Below, piece by piece: positions 1-10,000 of a DNA stretch of 64,000 nt. Positions within the stretch are counted from its first letter, which is position 1. Each line of letters opens with the position of its first letter. The position numbers and the translations under genes are program-made. Location of the stretch: contig NZ_BSDI01000071.1 in the NCBI RefSeq assembly GCF_027923225.1, positions 1 to 64,000 of the forward strand, written 5' to 3'. The notes beneath the pieces were generated by a model. The model did no database searches. It was given only the letters and a program-made list of their open reading frames with translations, and had not been told where the DNA came from. This DNA comes from Phytohabitans aurantiacus (GTDB taxonomy: Bacteria > Actinomycetota > Actinomycetes > Mycobacteriales > Micromonosporaceae).

Positions 1-2
1 TC

Positions 3-68
3 GCCCTCACCCGCCTACACCTCGGCGGCTACCAAACCCCACTACCCGGCCGCAACTCTCCCACCTGA
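3..68 (+). CDS. C-terminal end of a truncated ORF (window edge)
   Basis: An open frame enters from the left edge and stops with TGA at 66-68. It encodes about 21 residues ending QTPLPGRNSPT. The codons read like a coding tail (GCC CTC ACC CGC ... GGC TAC), but there is too little to identify a family. The repeat cluster begins about 30 bp after the stop. It could equally be chance. Confidence 0.3.
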   Translation, partial: ALTRLHLGGYQTPLPGRNSPT

Positions 69-95
69 CCCACACATCAGACAGGAGAGCCAAAG

Positions 96-532
96 GCACG
101 TGGTTGGATCTCTTTTGCGTGTGCGTTCGGCCTTGATCGTTGCAAACCGCCTTGATCGGCGGATCGCCGCCGATCAACGCCGCCGTGCTCACGGCGCTTT
201 CCACGCCGTGGCCGCACAGCGCGCTCTCCGCGCGTTCCCTGCGCTGTGGCCGCACAGCGCGCTTTCCCCGCCGATCAAGGGCGAATGCTCGTGGTTGGAT
301 CTCAAATCCGCGTGTATTCGGCCTTGATCGACGCGATTTCCCTTGATCGGCGGATCGCCGCCGATCAACATCGCCGCGCTCACCGCGCTTTCCACACCGT
401 GCCCGTACGGCGCGTTCCCCGCGCCGTGCCCGCACGGCCCGCTCTCCCCGCCGATCAAGGGCGAGTGCACGCGGAAAAGAGATCCAACCACGTGCATTCG
501 CCCTTGATCGATGCGATTTCCCTTGATCGGCG
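96..532. repeat. Family B hairpin repeats, three tandem copies
   Basis: Three copies of a GATCAAGGGC-type hairpin lie in a row: a left-truncated copy at 96-139 and full copies at 271-330 and 451-510. The stem arms are CGATCAAGGGCGAATGC and its complement; the loop carries GGTTGGATCTC or its reverse complement. Each is followed by a TTGATCGGCGGATCGCCGCC-type palindrome, and the DNA between hairpins (CGCTTTCCAC..CCGTG) is also repeated, giving an array of about 180-190 bp units. Other copies lie at 2601, 39893 and 56085. No coding function is apparent. Confidence 0.85.
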
Positions 533-751
533 TCCCGCTGAGCCGCGTCCTGCCAGGGCACGTCAGGCGGGGCACGTCCGCCGGGGCCGGCGTCCGCTAT
601 GCCGGCGTCTGCTATGCCCGGCGTCCGCTGGGGACGGGGGCGGGCCCTGCCGGGCGGCCAGTCGCGGTTAAGGCGGCAATAACAGGGAAATCGTGGCCTC
701 AGCGGGCGTCTGATGCCGCAAAATCCCCGAAAATGCTGGTACGAAAGATCT

Positions 752-912
752 TGAGCTGCCGCGGCGTGCGTCGTGGGCTAGGCCGTTGCTCCCGCGGCCT
801 CGCCCTCCGCGGCACACGACCGGTGGACCTTGGGGTGGGGTGGTCGTGGGACGGCGGCGGGTGAGGCCGCGGGAGCGACGGTATGGAGCGCGGCGGGCGT
901 CGCGGCAGCTCA
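752..912. repeat. Family A long inverted repeat, full copy (A1)
   Basis: The ends TGAGCTGCCGCG (752-763) and CGCGGCAGCTCA (901-912) are exact inverted repeats. Further inside, GTTGCTCCCGCGGCCTC pairs with GAGGCCGCGGGAGCGAC, so the element can fold into one long cruciform or hairpin. Full relatives lie at 3026-3182, 26649-26805 and 39633-39789, with variant copies at 2803, 3846 and 19961. It holds no convincing gene. The DNA from 533 to 751 carries only three short 15-bp-type repeats (588-630, CCGGCGTCCGCTATG) and no gene. Confidence 0.85.
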
Positions 913-931
913 TTTTGCTGTCATTTGCCAG

Positions 932-1105
932 CTAGTCGTCGTCACCACCGTCGTCATCGTCATCGTCGTCGTCCTGGTCGCCGCCGGGGCATCCGGCGAG
1001 CCCCATCAGGGCGGTCGTCGCGCCGGCCGCTAGAAGGAGCCGGCCGAAGAGGGCGCGCCGCGCGATCGCTGGGCCTGTGCTCGGGGTGCGTGGAGAGTCG
1101 TCCAT
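932..1105 (-). CDS. Tiny Asp-rich lipoprotein
   Basis: A 57-residue product with a classic lipoprotein signal: an RR-containing N-terminus (ARRALFGR), a hydrophobic stretch, then the lipobox LAGC at about residues 35-38. What remains after lipidation is a short PGG linker and a tail of almost only aspartate and glycine (eight consecutive Asp, then GGDDD). ATG at 1105 is chosen over the longer frame from 1153 because the longer N-terminus has no signal-peptide character. No clear ribosome binding site is seen. The mature part would be a lipid-anchored acidic peptide on the outer face of the membrane; cation binding is a guess. It overlaps nothing but sits 20 bp from repeat A1. Confidence 0.5.
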   Translation of the reverse strand: MDDSPRTPSTGPAIARRALFGRLLLAAGATTALMGLAGCPGGDQDDDDDDDDGGDDD

Positions 1106-1273
1106 GCCAGCATTCTGGCACTCGCGGCGGGTCACGTCAGTCGCTCTGTCCAATGAGTACGGTCGGCATCAGCTTGGCATGTCAAGCGCTTCTCGGTGAA
1201 GCCGAAATGAAAGCGGACGGTGGTCTACTTGGAGATTGGCCCGAACAGTGCAGTAAGGCGTAAGGGGGAGCCC

Positions 1274-2548
1274 ATGGCACGTCACGTTCGCCAGCCCGCA
1301 CAACTCCGCAGTGTGCGAAGAGTGGCCATCGTGGCCGCGTTCGCCCTGACCGTTCCGGTGGCGGTCGCGCCGGCCGCGAAGGCCGAGTCCGCGGCCGCGC
1401 CCAACGCGGTCATCACCTGGAACAGGCACGCACAGACCGCCATCTACGAGGTGGCACGGCAGTCGCCGACGACGACCGCTCGCAGCTTCGCGATGGTTCA
1501 GGGCGCCGTGTACGACGCGGTCAACGCGATCGCCGGTAAGCCCTACAAGCCGTACCTGATCGCGCCCCGTACCAGGCCCGGCGACTCCACCGCGGCGGCG
1601 GTCGCGGCCGCGGCGTACAACGTGTTGCTTTCGCTCTTCCCGGGGCAGGCGTCGTCGCTGCGCGCCCAGTATGACGAAGCGCTCGCCGCGATACCCGACG
1701 GCCGTGCCGAGCGCGGCGGCGTCGCCGTCGGTGAGGCCACGGCCGCTGCCATGGTCGCGGCTCGGCAGAACGACGGCGCGTTCTCGAACGCGACCTGGCG
1801 CGTCGGCACCGAGCCGGGCCAGTGGCGGCAGACGCCGCCCGATTTTCTGCAGGTGGGCGCCTGGGTCGCGACCCTGAAGCCGTTCGTGCTCGACGACCCA
1901 GGCGACTTCGACACCCCGGGACCGCCGGCGCTGGCCAGCGCCGGCTACGCGCGTGACCTGAACGAGGTACAGGCCGTCGGTTCGGCGACCAGCACGGTGC
2001 GCACGCCCGAGCAGACCGAGGCGGCGATCTGGTGGGACGACCCCCGCCTGGTGGAGTGGGAGATCAAGCGCAATCTCGCCACGACGTACCGGCTCGGCAA
2101 CCTGCAGGCGGCCCGCATGTTCGCGATGGCCGACCTCGCCGCGATCGACACGCTGATCGCCTGCTACAAGGAGAAGTGGCGCTGGAGCTTCTGGCGTCCG
2201 GTGACGGCGATCCCGCTGGCTGACACCGACGGCAACCCGGCCACGACCGCCGATCCAGCTTGGACGCCGTTGCGGATCACGGCGCCGTCGACGGAGTACC
2301 CGTCCGGGCACGCCTGCTTCACGTCGGCGACCTTGGGAGCGGTGCGGAAGTTCTTTGGGCGCGACAACCTGTCGTTCAGCGCGTCCAGCGTCGACTCCGG
2401 CACGACCCGCCACTACGACAGCCTCGCCGTGGCCACGGCTGAGCTGCTCGAAGCCAGGATCTGGGCCGGCGTTCACTACCGCACGGCGGTCGTAGACGGT
2501 GACCGCCTCGGCAAGCAGGTAACCCGCGAAGTCCTGAGCCGCTTCTAA
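1274..2548 (+). CDS. Secreted vanadium-dependent haloperoxidase-like PAP2 protein
   Basis: A 424-residue protein. ATG 1274 follows GGGGGAG at 1264-1270, so the longer frame from 1220 is not used. Residues 1 to about 40 form a signal peptide (RRVAIVAAFALTVPVAVAP..AKAES). The three vanadate/phosphate-binding segments of the haloperoxidase/PAP2 superfamily are present: KWRWSFWRP near residues 301-309, PSGH near 343-346, and ARIWAGVH ending at His401 with an Asp at about 407. Known family members use vanadate to oxidise halides, or are acid phosphatases; the sequence alone does not separate these. It is monocistronic, with repeat family B starting 53 bp after the stop. Confidence 0.85.
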   Translation: MARHVRQPAQLRSVRRVAIVAAFALTVPVAVAPAAKAESAAAPNAVITWNRHAQTAIYEVARQSPTTTARSFAMVQGAVYDAVNAIAGKPYKPYLIAPRTRPGDSTAAAVAAAAYNVLLSLFPGQASSLRAQYDEALAAIPDGRAERGGVAVGEATAAAMVAARQNDGAFSNATWRVGTEPGQWRQTPPDFLQVGAWVATLKPFVLDDPGDFDTPGPPALASAGYARDLNEVQAVGSATSTVRTPEQTEAAIWWDDPRLVEWEIKRNLATTYRLGNLQAARMFAMADLAAIDTLIACYKEKWRWSFWRPVTAIPLADTDGNPATTADPAWTPLRITAPSTEYPSGHACFTSATLGAVRKFFGRDNLSFSASSVDSGTTRHYDSLAVATAELLEARIWAGVHYRTAVVDGDRLGKQVTREVLSRF

Positions 2549-2600
2549 CCAGCCGCCAGCCGGCGCCGCTGCGCTCGCGCGCCCCGCCCGCCCCTCTCCG

Positions 2601-2683
2601 CCGATCAAGGGCAAACGCACGCGGTTCGATCTCTTTTCCGCGTGCGTTTGCCCTTGATCGATGCGATTCCCCTTGATCGCCGG
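2601..2683. repeat. Family B hairpin repeat (B2)
   Basis: GATCAAGGGCAAACGCACG (from 2603) pairs perfectly with its complement ending near 2659, a 22 bp stem around a loop containing TTCGATCTC. This is the most perfect stem of the family. The usual trailer ATGCGATTCCCCTTGATCG follows at 2661-2679. It lies just downstream of the haloperoxidase-like gene and could act as a terminator there, although there is no T-run. Confidence 0.85.
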
Positions 2684-2757
2684 CCTGCGGGGCCGGGGCC
2701 GGGACGGCCTGCGGGGGCGGCGCCGGGCCGGCCTGCGGGGGCGGCGCCGGGCCGGCG
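2683..2757. repeat. GC-rich 24-bp tandem repeat
   Basis: Units of about 24 bp (GGCCTGCGGGGGCGGCGCCG plus GGCC) occur twice in full with a partial first unit. The stretch is pure GC and non-coding, lying between repeats B2 and A2. Confidence 0.7.
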
Positions 2758-2802
2758 CGAGCCTGGCCCACAGAGAGCCTTCAGGATCAAGTTCAGGATC
2801 TT

Positions 2803-3015
2803 TGAGCTACCGCGACGCCCGTCGTGCGCGAGACCGTTGCTCCCGCGGCCTCACCCTCCGCGGTTACACAACCAGTTCGCCGGCCCGGCATCGCCGCCGG
2901 CAGCAGATCGCCACAGTCGCCGCCGACCTCGCTCCACCAGCGCCGCATGGCCGCCGATCCGGCCAGCCGGCCACCTATGTGGACGGACGGACCCGCACCG
3001 CGAAAGCTTCTAGAA
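2803..3015. repeat. Family A variant copy with a second module (A2)
   Basis: The left arm TGAGCTACCGCGACGCCC (2803-2820) and the core GTTGCTCCCGCGGCCTC are as in full copies, but the inverted right arm is missing. Instead a different module follows (GTTCGCCGGCCCGGCATCGC from 2874, GACCTCGCTCCACCAGCGCC near 2927, GACCCGCACCGCGAAA near 2990). Pieces of this module recur after the copies at 3846 and 19961. The DNA just left of it (TTCAGGATC) resembles the reverse complement of the right flank of full copies A3 and A6, so A2 probably lies in inverted orientation. Confidence 0.75.
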
Positions 3016-3025
3016 AGAAAGACGC

Positions 3026-3182
3026 GAGCTACCGCGACGCTCGCCGTGCTCCGTGCCGTTGCTCCCGCGGCCCCACCCGCCGCCGTCGCACGACCAACCC
3101 CGACGAGGGCAGGTCGTGGTGCCGCGGAGGGCGAGGCCGCGGGAGCAACGGGCATGGCGCACGGCGGACGTCGCGGTAGCTC
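3026..3182. repeat. Family A long inverted repeat, full copy (A3)
   Basis: GAGCTACCGCGACG at the left end and CGTCGCGGTAGCTC at the right end are inverted, with the inner pair GCTCCCGCGGCC / GGCCGCGGGAGC. It is flanked by AAAGAAAGACGC on the left and CCTGAACCTGACCC on the right, flanks it shares with copy A6 at 26649, so the mobile or duplicated unit may be longer than the palindrome. Confidence 0.85.
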
Positions 3183-3255
3183 AGAGCCTGGTCCTGAACC
3201 TGACCCTAAAAGGTCTAGGCCGGCTGGGAGCGGCGATGTCGTTGTCAGGCGTCGA

Positions 3256-3405
3256 GTGCTTGGTTTTCGGAACCAGCCCGACGCGGCCGTCCGGTACGGA
3301 CCTGTCAACCATCACGGTGAAGAACAGGGACCATCCATCGCCCGGCTGAACGCGTTGATCGAGGCGAAGCTGCGGGCGGCCGGCATCGACATCCCGCGGG
3401 GATGA
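3256..3405 (+). CDS. Short hypothetical ORF, possibly a gene remnant
   Basis: A 49-residue frame from GTG 3256 ends with TGA at 3403-3405. Its last half (ARLNALIEAKLRAAGIDIPRG) looks like a genuine amphipathic helix with normal codon use, while the N-terminal part is uncertain. An overlapping frame from ATG 3237 also looks partly coding but stops at 3349, so a frameshifted remnant is possible. It directly precedes the DUF1992 gene and may be cotranscribed with it. No family is recognised. Confidence 0.25.
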   Translation: MLGFRNQPDAAVRYGPVNHHGEEQGPSIARLNALIEAKLRAAGIDIPRG

Positions 3406-3455
3406 CGGCGGCCCGGCGTAGGCTGGAGGCGCGAAAAGGGACGAAAGGGCGCGGT

Positions 3456-3848
3456 ATGAGCTACCGGGACCGGATCGAGTCGATGATCGAGGCGCGGATC
3501 AAGGCGGCGCAGAGGGACGGCGAATTCGACGACCTGCCGGGTGCGGGCAAGCCCATCCCGGGCAAGGGCGAGCCGTACGACGAGAACTGGTGGGTCAAGG
3601 ATTTCATCCGGCGCGAGGGCATCGGCGAGGTCATGCTTCCGGCGTCGATCAAGCTGGCCCGCGACGTCGAGCAGCTTCCCGAACGCATCCGCAAGCTGCC
3701 CTCGGAGCAGCGGGTCCGGGAGACGGTGGCCGAGCTCAACTCTCGCATCACCGACTACCACCTGCGCCCCAGCCACCCCTTCGTCAGTGTGCGGAGGGTC
3801 GACGCGGACGAGATGGCTGCGGCCTGGCGCGCGGCGAAGGGGCTTTGA
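3456..3848 (+). CDS. DUF1992 (DnaJ-C28-like) protein
   Basis: A 130-residue cytoplasmic protein matching the DUF1992 family, a conserved domain also seen in eukaryotic DNAJC28. The signature is complete: IEARIKAAQRDGEFDDLPGAGKP near residues 10-32, then an aromatic-basic stretch (NWWVKDFIRREG) and a helical C-terminus. The biochemical role of the family is unknown. ATG 3456 is preceded by AAAGGG at 3444-3449; the frame is open back to 3402 but that part lacks family similarity. The TGA stop is the first codon of a family A repeat (TGAGCTACC, 3846), so insertion of the repeat may have trimmed or replaced the original C-terminus. Confidence 0.8.
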   Translation: MSYRDRIESMIEARIKAAQRDGEFDDLPGAGKPIPGKGEPYDENWWVKDFIRREGIGEVMLPASIKLARDVEQLPERIRKLPSEQRVRETVAELNSRITDYHLRPSHPFVSVRRVDADEMAAAWRAAKGL

Positions 3849-3945
3849 GCTACCGCGATGCCCGTCGCGCGCGAGACCGTTGCTCCCGCGGCCTCACCCT
3901 CCGCGGCTACACAACCAGACCTCGCTCCACCAGCGCCCTCCCGAG
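3846..3945. repeat. Family A variant copy overlapping a stop codon (A4)
   Basis: The left arm TGAGCTACCGCGATGCCC and core GTTGCTCCCGCGGCCTC are intact to about 3920, then the sequence jumps to GACCTCGCTCCACCAGCGCC. In copy A2 that string lies about 50 bp further on, so A4 looks like an internal-deletion form of A2. It provides the TGA of the DUF1992 gene. Confidence 0.75.
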
Positions 3946-4066
3946 CGCGCCTTTCGAACACTCTCTGAAAGGTTCCTGAAAGGCGTTACCGGCGACACTT
4001 GCGCTCGTCTGTCGCCGGCCGTCGACGAGAAGTCGTTGGCGTGCCGGCCGAGCGGGGGAGATGCGG

Positions 4067-7000
4067 ATGCGACAGTTGTCGTTGCGGTACGCCTTGCGCC
4101 GGTGGTTGATGCCGGCGCTCGTCCTGGTTTTGGCGGCGTCGCTGCTGCCGGCGTCGGCCGTCGTGACCTCCGCACCGCCGCAGCGGCGGGCGGTGCCGAT
4201 CCGCGAGGCGTCCGATCTGGACAGTGCGGTGCGCGCCGCCGCCGTCCAGGGCAGCCCGGTGCGGGTGGCCGAGCTGACGACCCAGACGCGGACCGTGGAC
4301 GCGCAGCCGGACGGCACGATGAAGGCGCGGCTGAGCGCCCGGATCGAGCGGGTCCAGCGGGACGGCCGGTGGGTGGGCGTCGATACGACCCTGGTCCGGC
4401 GTCCCGATGGCAGCGTGGTGCCCCGCGCGGTCGACGTCGACCTGGTGCTGTCCGGCGGCGGTGCGAAGGTGCCGCTGGTGCGGTACGGCCGCGAGGGCAA
4501 GCACATCGGGCTGACCTGGCCGGGCCGGCTGCCCGCCCCGACGCTGTCCGGCCCGACGGCGACGTACGCGAACGTGCTGCCCGGCGTCGACCTGGTACTG
4601 CGCGCCAGCGTCTCCGGGTACGCGCAGTATCTGGTGGTCAAGGACGCGAAAGCGGCCCGCAACCCCGCGTTGCGGCAGGTCCGGCTGGGCCTGGCGAGCA
4701 CCGGGCTGCGGTTGGCGGCCACCCGGACCGGGGCGCTGGAGGCGCGCGACACCCGCGGTGCGGTGCTGTTCGCCGCGCCGCCATCGGTGATGTGGGACTC
4801 GCGTCCCGGTACCCGGCGCGAGGCGCGGGTGGGCGTGGCGGTCGGCGGCGGCGCGCTGACGCTGCGACCGGACCGCGGCATGCTGGCCGATCCCGCGACG
4901 GTGTATCCGGTCACCATCGACCCGGTCACCGACTGGCTGCCCAAGAGCGCGTGGGCGACCATCCTGAGCGGTCTCCCGAACAACTCGTACTGGAACAGCA
5001 GCGCCGACCCGGGCGGCAACGCGCAGGTGGGTAGGTGCCACACCGGCCGGGGCAACTGCAACGGCATCGGCGTCGCGCGCTCGTACTTCCAGTTCGAGAC
5101 CGGTTTCCTGGCAGGCAAGCAGCTGTTCGGCGCCGCGGTGAACATCACGGCCGTCCACAGTGCTCAGTGTGGTGGCCACGTGCACCAGCTCTTCCGTGCC
5201 AACAACACCATCAACCCGGGCACGACGTGGAACAACCACCCGCCGGGATGGCTGGTGCGGGACGTGGGCCAGAACGCCTGCACGTCACCGGCGTTGGGCT
5301 TCGACGCGATGGGATCGGTCAACACCTCGGGCGCGACGACGTACTTCATCAAGGCCGCCGACGAGAACAACATGGACGCCTGGCGGCGCTACGACGCGAA
5401 CTCGGTGTCGCTGTACGTCCACTTCAACAGCCGGCCGGACGTGCCGTCGAACCTGCGCACCGACCCGCCCCTGCGCGCACCCTGCACCTGGTGCGGCGGC
5501 GTCTCCTATGTGGGCGACGCCAACATCCGGCTGATGGTGACGCTGACCGACCCGGACCGCGACATGCTCCGTCCGATGTGGAGGTACTCCACCGGCGTGG
5601 AGACGGCGTGGAACGGCGGGATGCAGGTCAACGGCGCGACACACGACGCCAACATCCCGCTGGACGACAAGGACGGCAAGTACGTCGGGTGGTGGGTGCA
5701 CGGCTCGGACGACTCGTGGGGCAGCGACCCGGCGCACGGCACACCGTTCGTTGTGGACCGCAGGCCGCCGGCAACGAAGCCCGGCGTGACGGGCATCCTG
5801 TACCCGGCCGACAACCGGTGGCACGGCGGCGTGGACGTGCCGGGCGAGTTCACGTTCGACGCGGCCGGTGTGTCCGACATCGACCACTACCTGTACGGAT
5901 GGCAGGACCCGCCGGCGACCAAGGCGGTGGCGTCCGCGCTGGGCGGGCCGGCCACGTTGAGCCTGACCCCGCCCGGCGACGGCCCCCGCACCCTGTACGT
6001 GCAGAGCGTGGACAGGGCCGGCCACAAGAGTCCGACGACGGCTCACCGCATCTACGTGCGCGCCGGCAACGGTCCGCTGGCGCAGTGGTCGCTGGACGGC
6101 AACGCCGAGGACACCGCGTTTCTCGGCGACCGGGACGGCACCCTGACCGGCGGCGGCGTCTACCAGCCGGGCGCGGTCGGTACGGCGCTGAAGCTCGACG
6201 GCGCCGGCCACGTGTACGCCCCCAACACGGTGCGCACCGACGCCAGCTTCACCGTCTCGGCGTGGGCCCGGCTCGACGCCCTGGACGACCAGCACCGCAC
6301 GGTCGTCAGCCAGCACGGCGCCAACACGTGCTCCTTCTGCATCCAGTACCAGGGTGACAAGAAGGCCTGGGTGTTCGTGATGCCGCAGGCTGACTCGGCC
6401 AACCCGCCGGGATGGGACCAAGTGCTGTCGAAGGAGCCGGCGGTCGTGGGGGAGTGGACCCACCTGGCGGGCGTGTACGACGCGGCCAGGAAGGAGATCC
6501 GGCTGTACGTCAACGGCGTGCTGGCCGGTACGGCGCCGCGCGTGCGGAGCTGGCACGGTGCGGACGCGCTGCGGATCGGCGTGGGCCTGATCGGCGCCGT
6601 CGACGAGGTCAAGGTCTACGACCGTCTCCTCAGCGACGCGCAGATCCGCGCCGAGGTCAGCACCGACAATGTCCAGGTAGGACACTGGAAGCTGGACGAG
6701 ACGGAGGGCGCCTCCGCCGTCAACGCGGTGCCGGACGGGCCGGCCGCGGTCCTGCACCAGGGCGCGACGTTCACGAAGACCGGTGGCGCGGTCGGCGGGG
6801 CGGTCCAGATCGAGGGCACCGGCCACGCGACGACCGCCGGGCCGGTGTTGCGCACCGACCGCGCCTACTCGGTCGCCGCCTGGGCGCGGCTGGGCGAGTT
6901 GCCGCCGGCCAACGACACGTTCACGGCGCTGTCCCAGGACGGCAACGTCGTCAGCGCGTTCCACCTCGGGTACCGCAACAGCAACGGCGGGCGCTGGGAG

Positions 7001-10000
7001 CTGTTCTCGAACCTGGCCGACACCCTCGACCGGCCGGCGGGCGTGCCGCTGCAGAGCAGCCAGGCGTACGTGCCGCGGCCGGACGAGTGGACGCACCTCG
7101 CCGCGGTGTACGACCCGGTGGCCAAGCAGGTGCGGCTCTATGTGGGCGGGCAACTGGCCGGCGTCGCCGCCCGGGCTACCGCGTTCCACGCCACCGGTCC
7201 GTTCGTGATCGGCCGGGGCAAGTGGGACGGTGTGGTCGGCAACTACTGGCGCGGCGCGATCGACGAGGTGCGGGCCTACAGCCGGGTGCTCTCCGACGCC
7301 GAGATCCAGGGCATCGTGGCCCAGAGCGGGGTCACGGCGGGCGCCTGGCGGCTCGACGGCGACGTCAAGGACGCGACCGGCGGCGTGGCCGGCGCGGTCT
7401 ACGGCGGCGCCGACTGGACCGGCGGCCAGAGCAGCGTCCCGGACCCGTCCGACCTGGCCCTGCGGCTGGGCGGCGAAACCGCCTACGCCGAAGTGCCACG
7501 GCACGCGGTGAACACCAGCCGGAGCTTCTCGGCCACCGCGTGGGCGCGGCTGGACAAGGTCGGCGGCCACTACGGCGTGGTGTCCCAGGACGGCGCCACG
7601 ACCAGCGCGTTCAAGATCGAGGCAGACCCGGGCGGCGCCTGGTCGTTCGCCATGTTCACCCAGGATGTGAACGGCGGCGGCGAGGCCCGCCGGGCGATCG
7701 GCGGCACCGCGCAGGTCGGCGTCTGGACCCATTTGACGGCCGTCTACGACGCCGGCAAAGGGCTGATGTCCCTGTACGTCAACGGGGTGCTGGCCGCCAG
7801 CCGCCCGCACACCAACGCCTGGGACCACCCCGCCGGCAAGCTGCAGATCGGGCGCAACAAGTGGCAGGGCGGCCCGGTCGACTACTTCCCCGGCGCGATC
7901 GACGACGTGTCCGTCTACAACAGACCGTTGTTCGTGGACGAGATCCGTACCCTGGCGGGCCGGGATCTGACCCTGGTGCACAACTGGGCGCTGGACGAGT
8001 CCAGCGGCACCAGCACCGCTGACGTCGTCGGCGGCCGGCGCGGCACCCTGTCCGGCGGTGCGTCCTTCGCTCCGGGCCGGGTCGGCAACGCGGTGCGGCT
8101 CGACGGCAGGGACGACGCGGTCTCGACGGCGGGTGTCGACCTGCGCACCGACGCCAGCTTCACCGTCACCGCGTGGGTCCACATCGGATCCGTCGGGTGC
8201 GACCTGGAGACGGTGTCGCAGTGCAAGTCGGACGCGGTGACGCTGGACGGCGAGCGGGCCAGCAAGTTCCGGATGGGCCACATCGTCGACGACAGCCAGC
8301 ACCCGTCGGGCGCCTGGTTCTTCGAGATGCCCGAACCGGACGGCCGGGTCACCAAGGCCGTCGTCAGCAGCGACCCCGAGGAGCTGATCGGGTGGGCGCA
8401 CCTGACCGGAGTCTATGACGCGCCGTCCAGGAAGATCTGGCTGTACGTCGACGGCAAGCGTATCGGCGACGGCACGCTGGACACGCCGTGGCATCCCGAC
8501 GGTGGCCTGCAGATCGGGCGGGGCAAGGTCGCTGGCGCCGCCGCCGAGTTCTGGCCGGGTCTGGTCGACGACGTCCGGCTGTACACCGGCGTGCTGGACA
8601 AGGACCGCGTCCTGGCCCTGTACCGGTCGTACCCGGCCGAGGACGGCCCGGCGGAGCTGCCCGTCGCCGACGCCGGCCACTGGCGCTTCGACGAGGCGAC
8701 CGGCACCACCGCCGCGGACGCCAGCGGCAAGGGCCGCACCGCGACGCTCAAGGGCGGCGCCGGTTGGAGCGTGGGCCGGCAGCTGCACGCCGCCTCGCTC
8801 AACGGCACCAGCGGGTACGCCGACACCGCCGGCCCGGTACTGGACACCAGCCGCGACTTCTCCGTCGCCGCCTGGGTCCACCTCACCAATGCCGGCACCG
8901 CCAACAAGACGGTGCTCGGCCAGGACGGCGCACGGGTCAGCTCCTTCCACCTGATGCACGAGGGCGGGACGAACACCTGGTCGGTCGCCGTGCCGGACCA
9001 GGACCGGGACAACCCGAACACCGTCGTCCTGCGCTCGTCCGAGCCGGCGGCGCTCGGCGACTGGACCCACCTGGCGGTGGTGTACCGGACCGCGACCCGC
9101 CAGCTTCGGCTGTACGTCAACGGAGTGCTGTCCGCGGCCCGGGTCGACGCCACGATCTGGTCGGCGACGGGCCCGCTGAGCATCGGCCGGAGCAAGTGGA
9201 ACGGCGCCAACAGCGCGTTCTTCCCCGGCGGCGTCGACGAGCTGCGCGCGTACGGGCGGGCGCTGTCGGACGGTGAGGTGCGCCGGGTCCACGACGACGT
9301 CGCCGCGCCCCGGATGAACGCGTGGCGCTTCGACGACCGGACGGGCCGCGACTACACCGCGCAGCAGAACAACCTCACCGTCACCGGCGCCACCTACATG
9401 GCGGGCGTGGACGGCACGGCGCTCACGCTGGACGGCGTGGACGACGCGGCCGCCTCGGCGTCGGCGCCGCTGACCATGCGAGACAGCTTCACCGTCTCGG
9501 CGTGGGCGCGGCTGTCCCGCACCGACAAGGTGTCCACTGTGGTCGGCCAGGACGGCGCGCGGATGAGCGGGTTCGCCCTGCAGTACCGGCCGGGCCTGAA
9601 ACGCTGGGTGTTCGCCGCGCCGCTGCAGGACGCGGACTCCGCGGAGCTTGTCTACGCGGCGTCCCTGGCGCCGGCGCAGCTGGGCCGGTGGACCCACCTG
9701 ACCGGTGTGTACGACTATCCCGCACGCCAGTTGCGGCTCTATGTGGACGGCAAGCTCGCCGAGATCCAGGAGGGCGTGACGCTGTGGAGGGCCACCGGCT
9801 CGCTCACGGTCGGCCGGGGGCGGTTCAACGGGGCGCCGGCGGACTTCTTCCCCGGTGAGATCGACGAGGTGACCGTGGCGGTGGGCCGGGTCGCCGACGC
9901 TGAGATCGCGCGCCAGGCCGGCTGGCCGGCGCCGGTCGAGGGCCAGCTCGGCCGGTTCGTCAACGGCGCCGGCGAGCACTACACCGGCAGCACCAGCGCG

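Noticed and set aside
96..532. CRISPR array or attachment site
   Set aside because: The units are about 180 bp hairpin-plus-spacer duplications, the spacers are themselves repeated, and no cas or integrase gene is present.
511..864. A 117-residue ORF on the plus strand
   Set aside because: It runs through repeat B and A1 sequence with poor codon structure and no recognisable domain.
2824..3405. A 193-residue ORF across repeats A2 and A3
   Set aside because: Most of it translates the two inverted repeats; only the last 50 residues resemble coding sequence, reported separately at low confidence.
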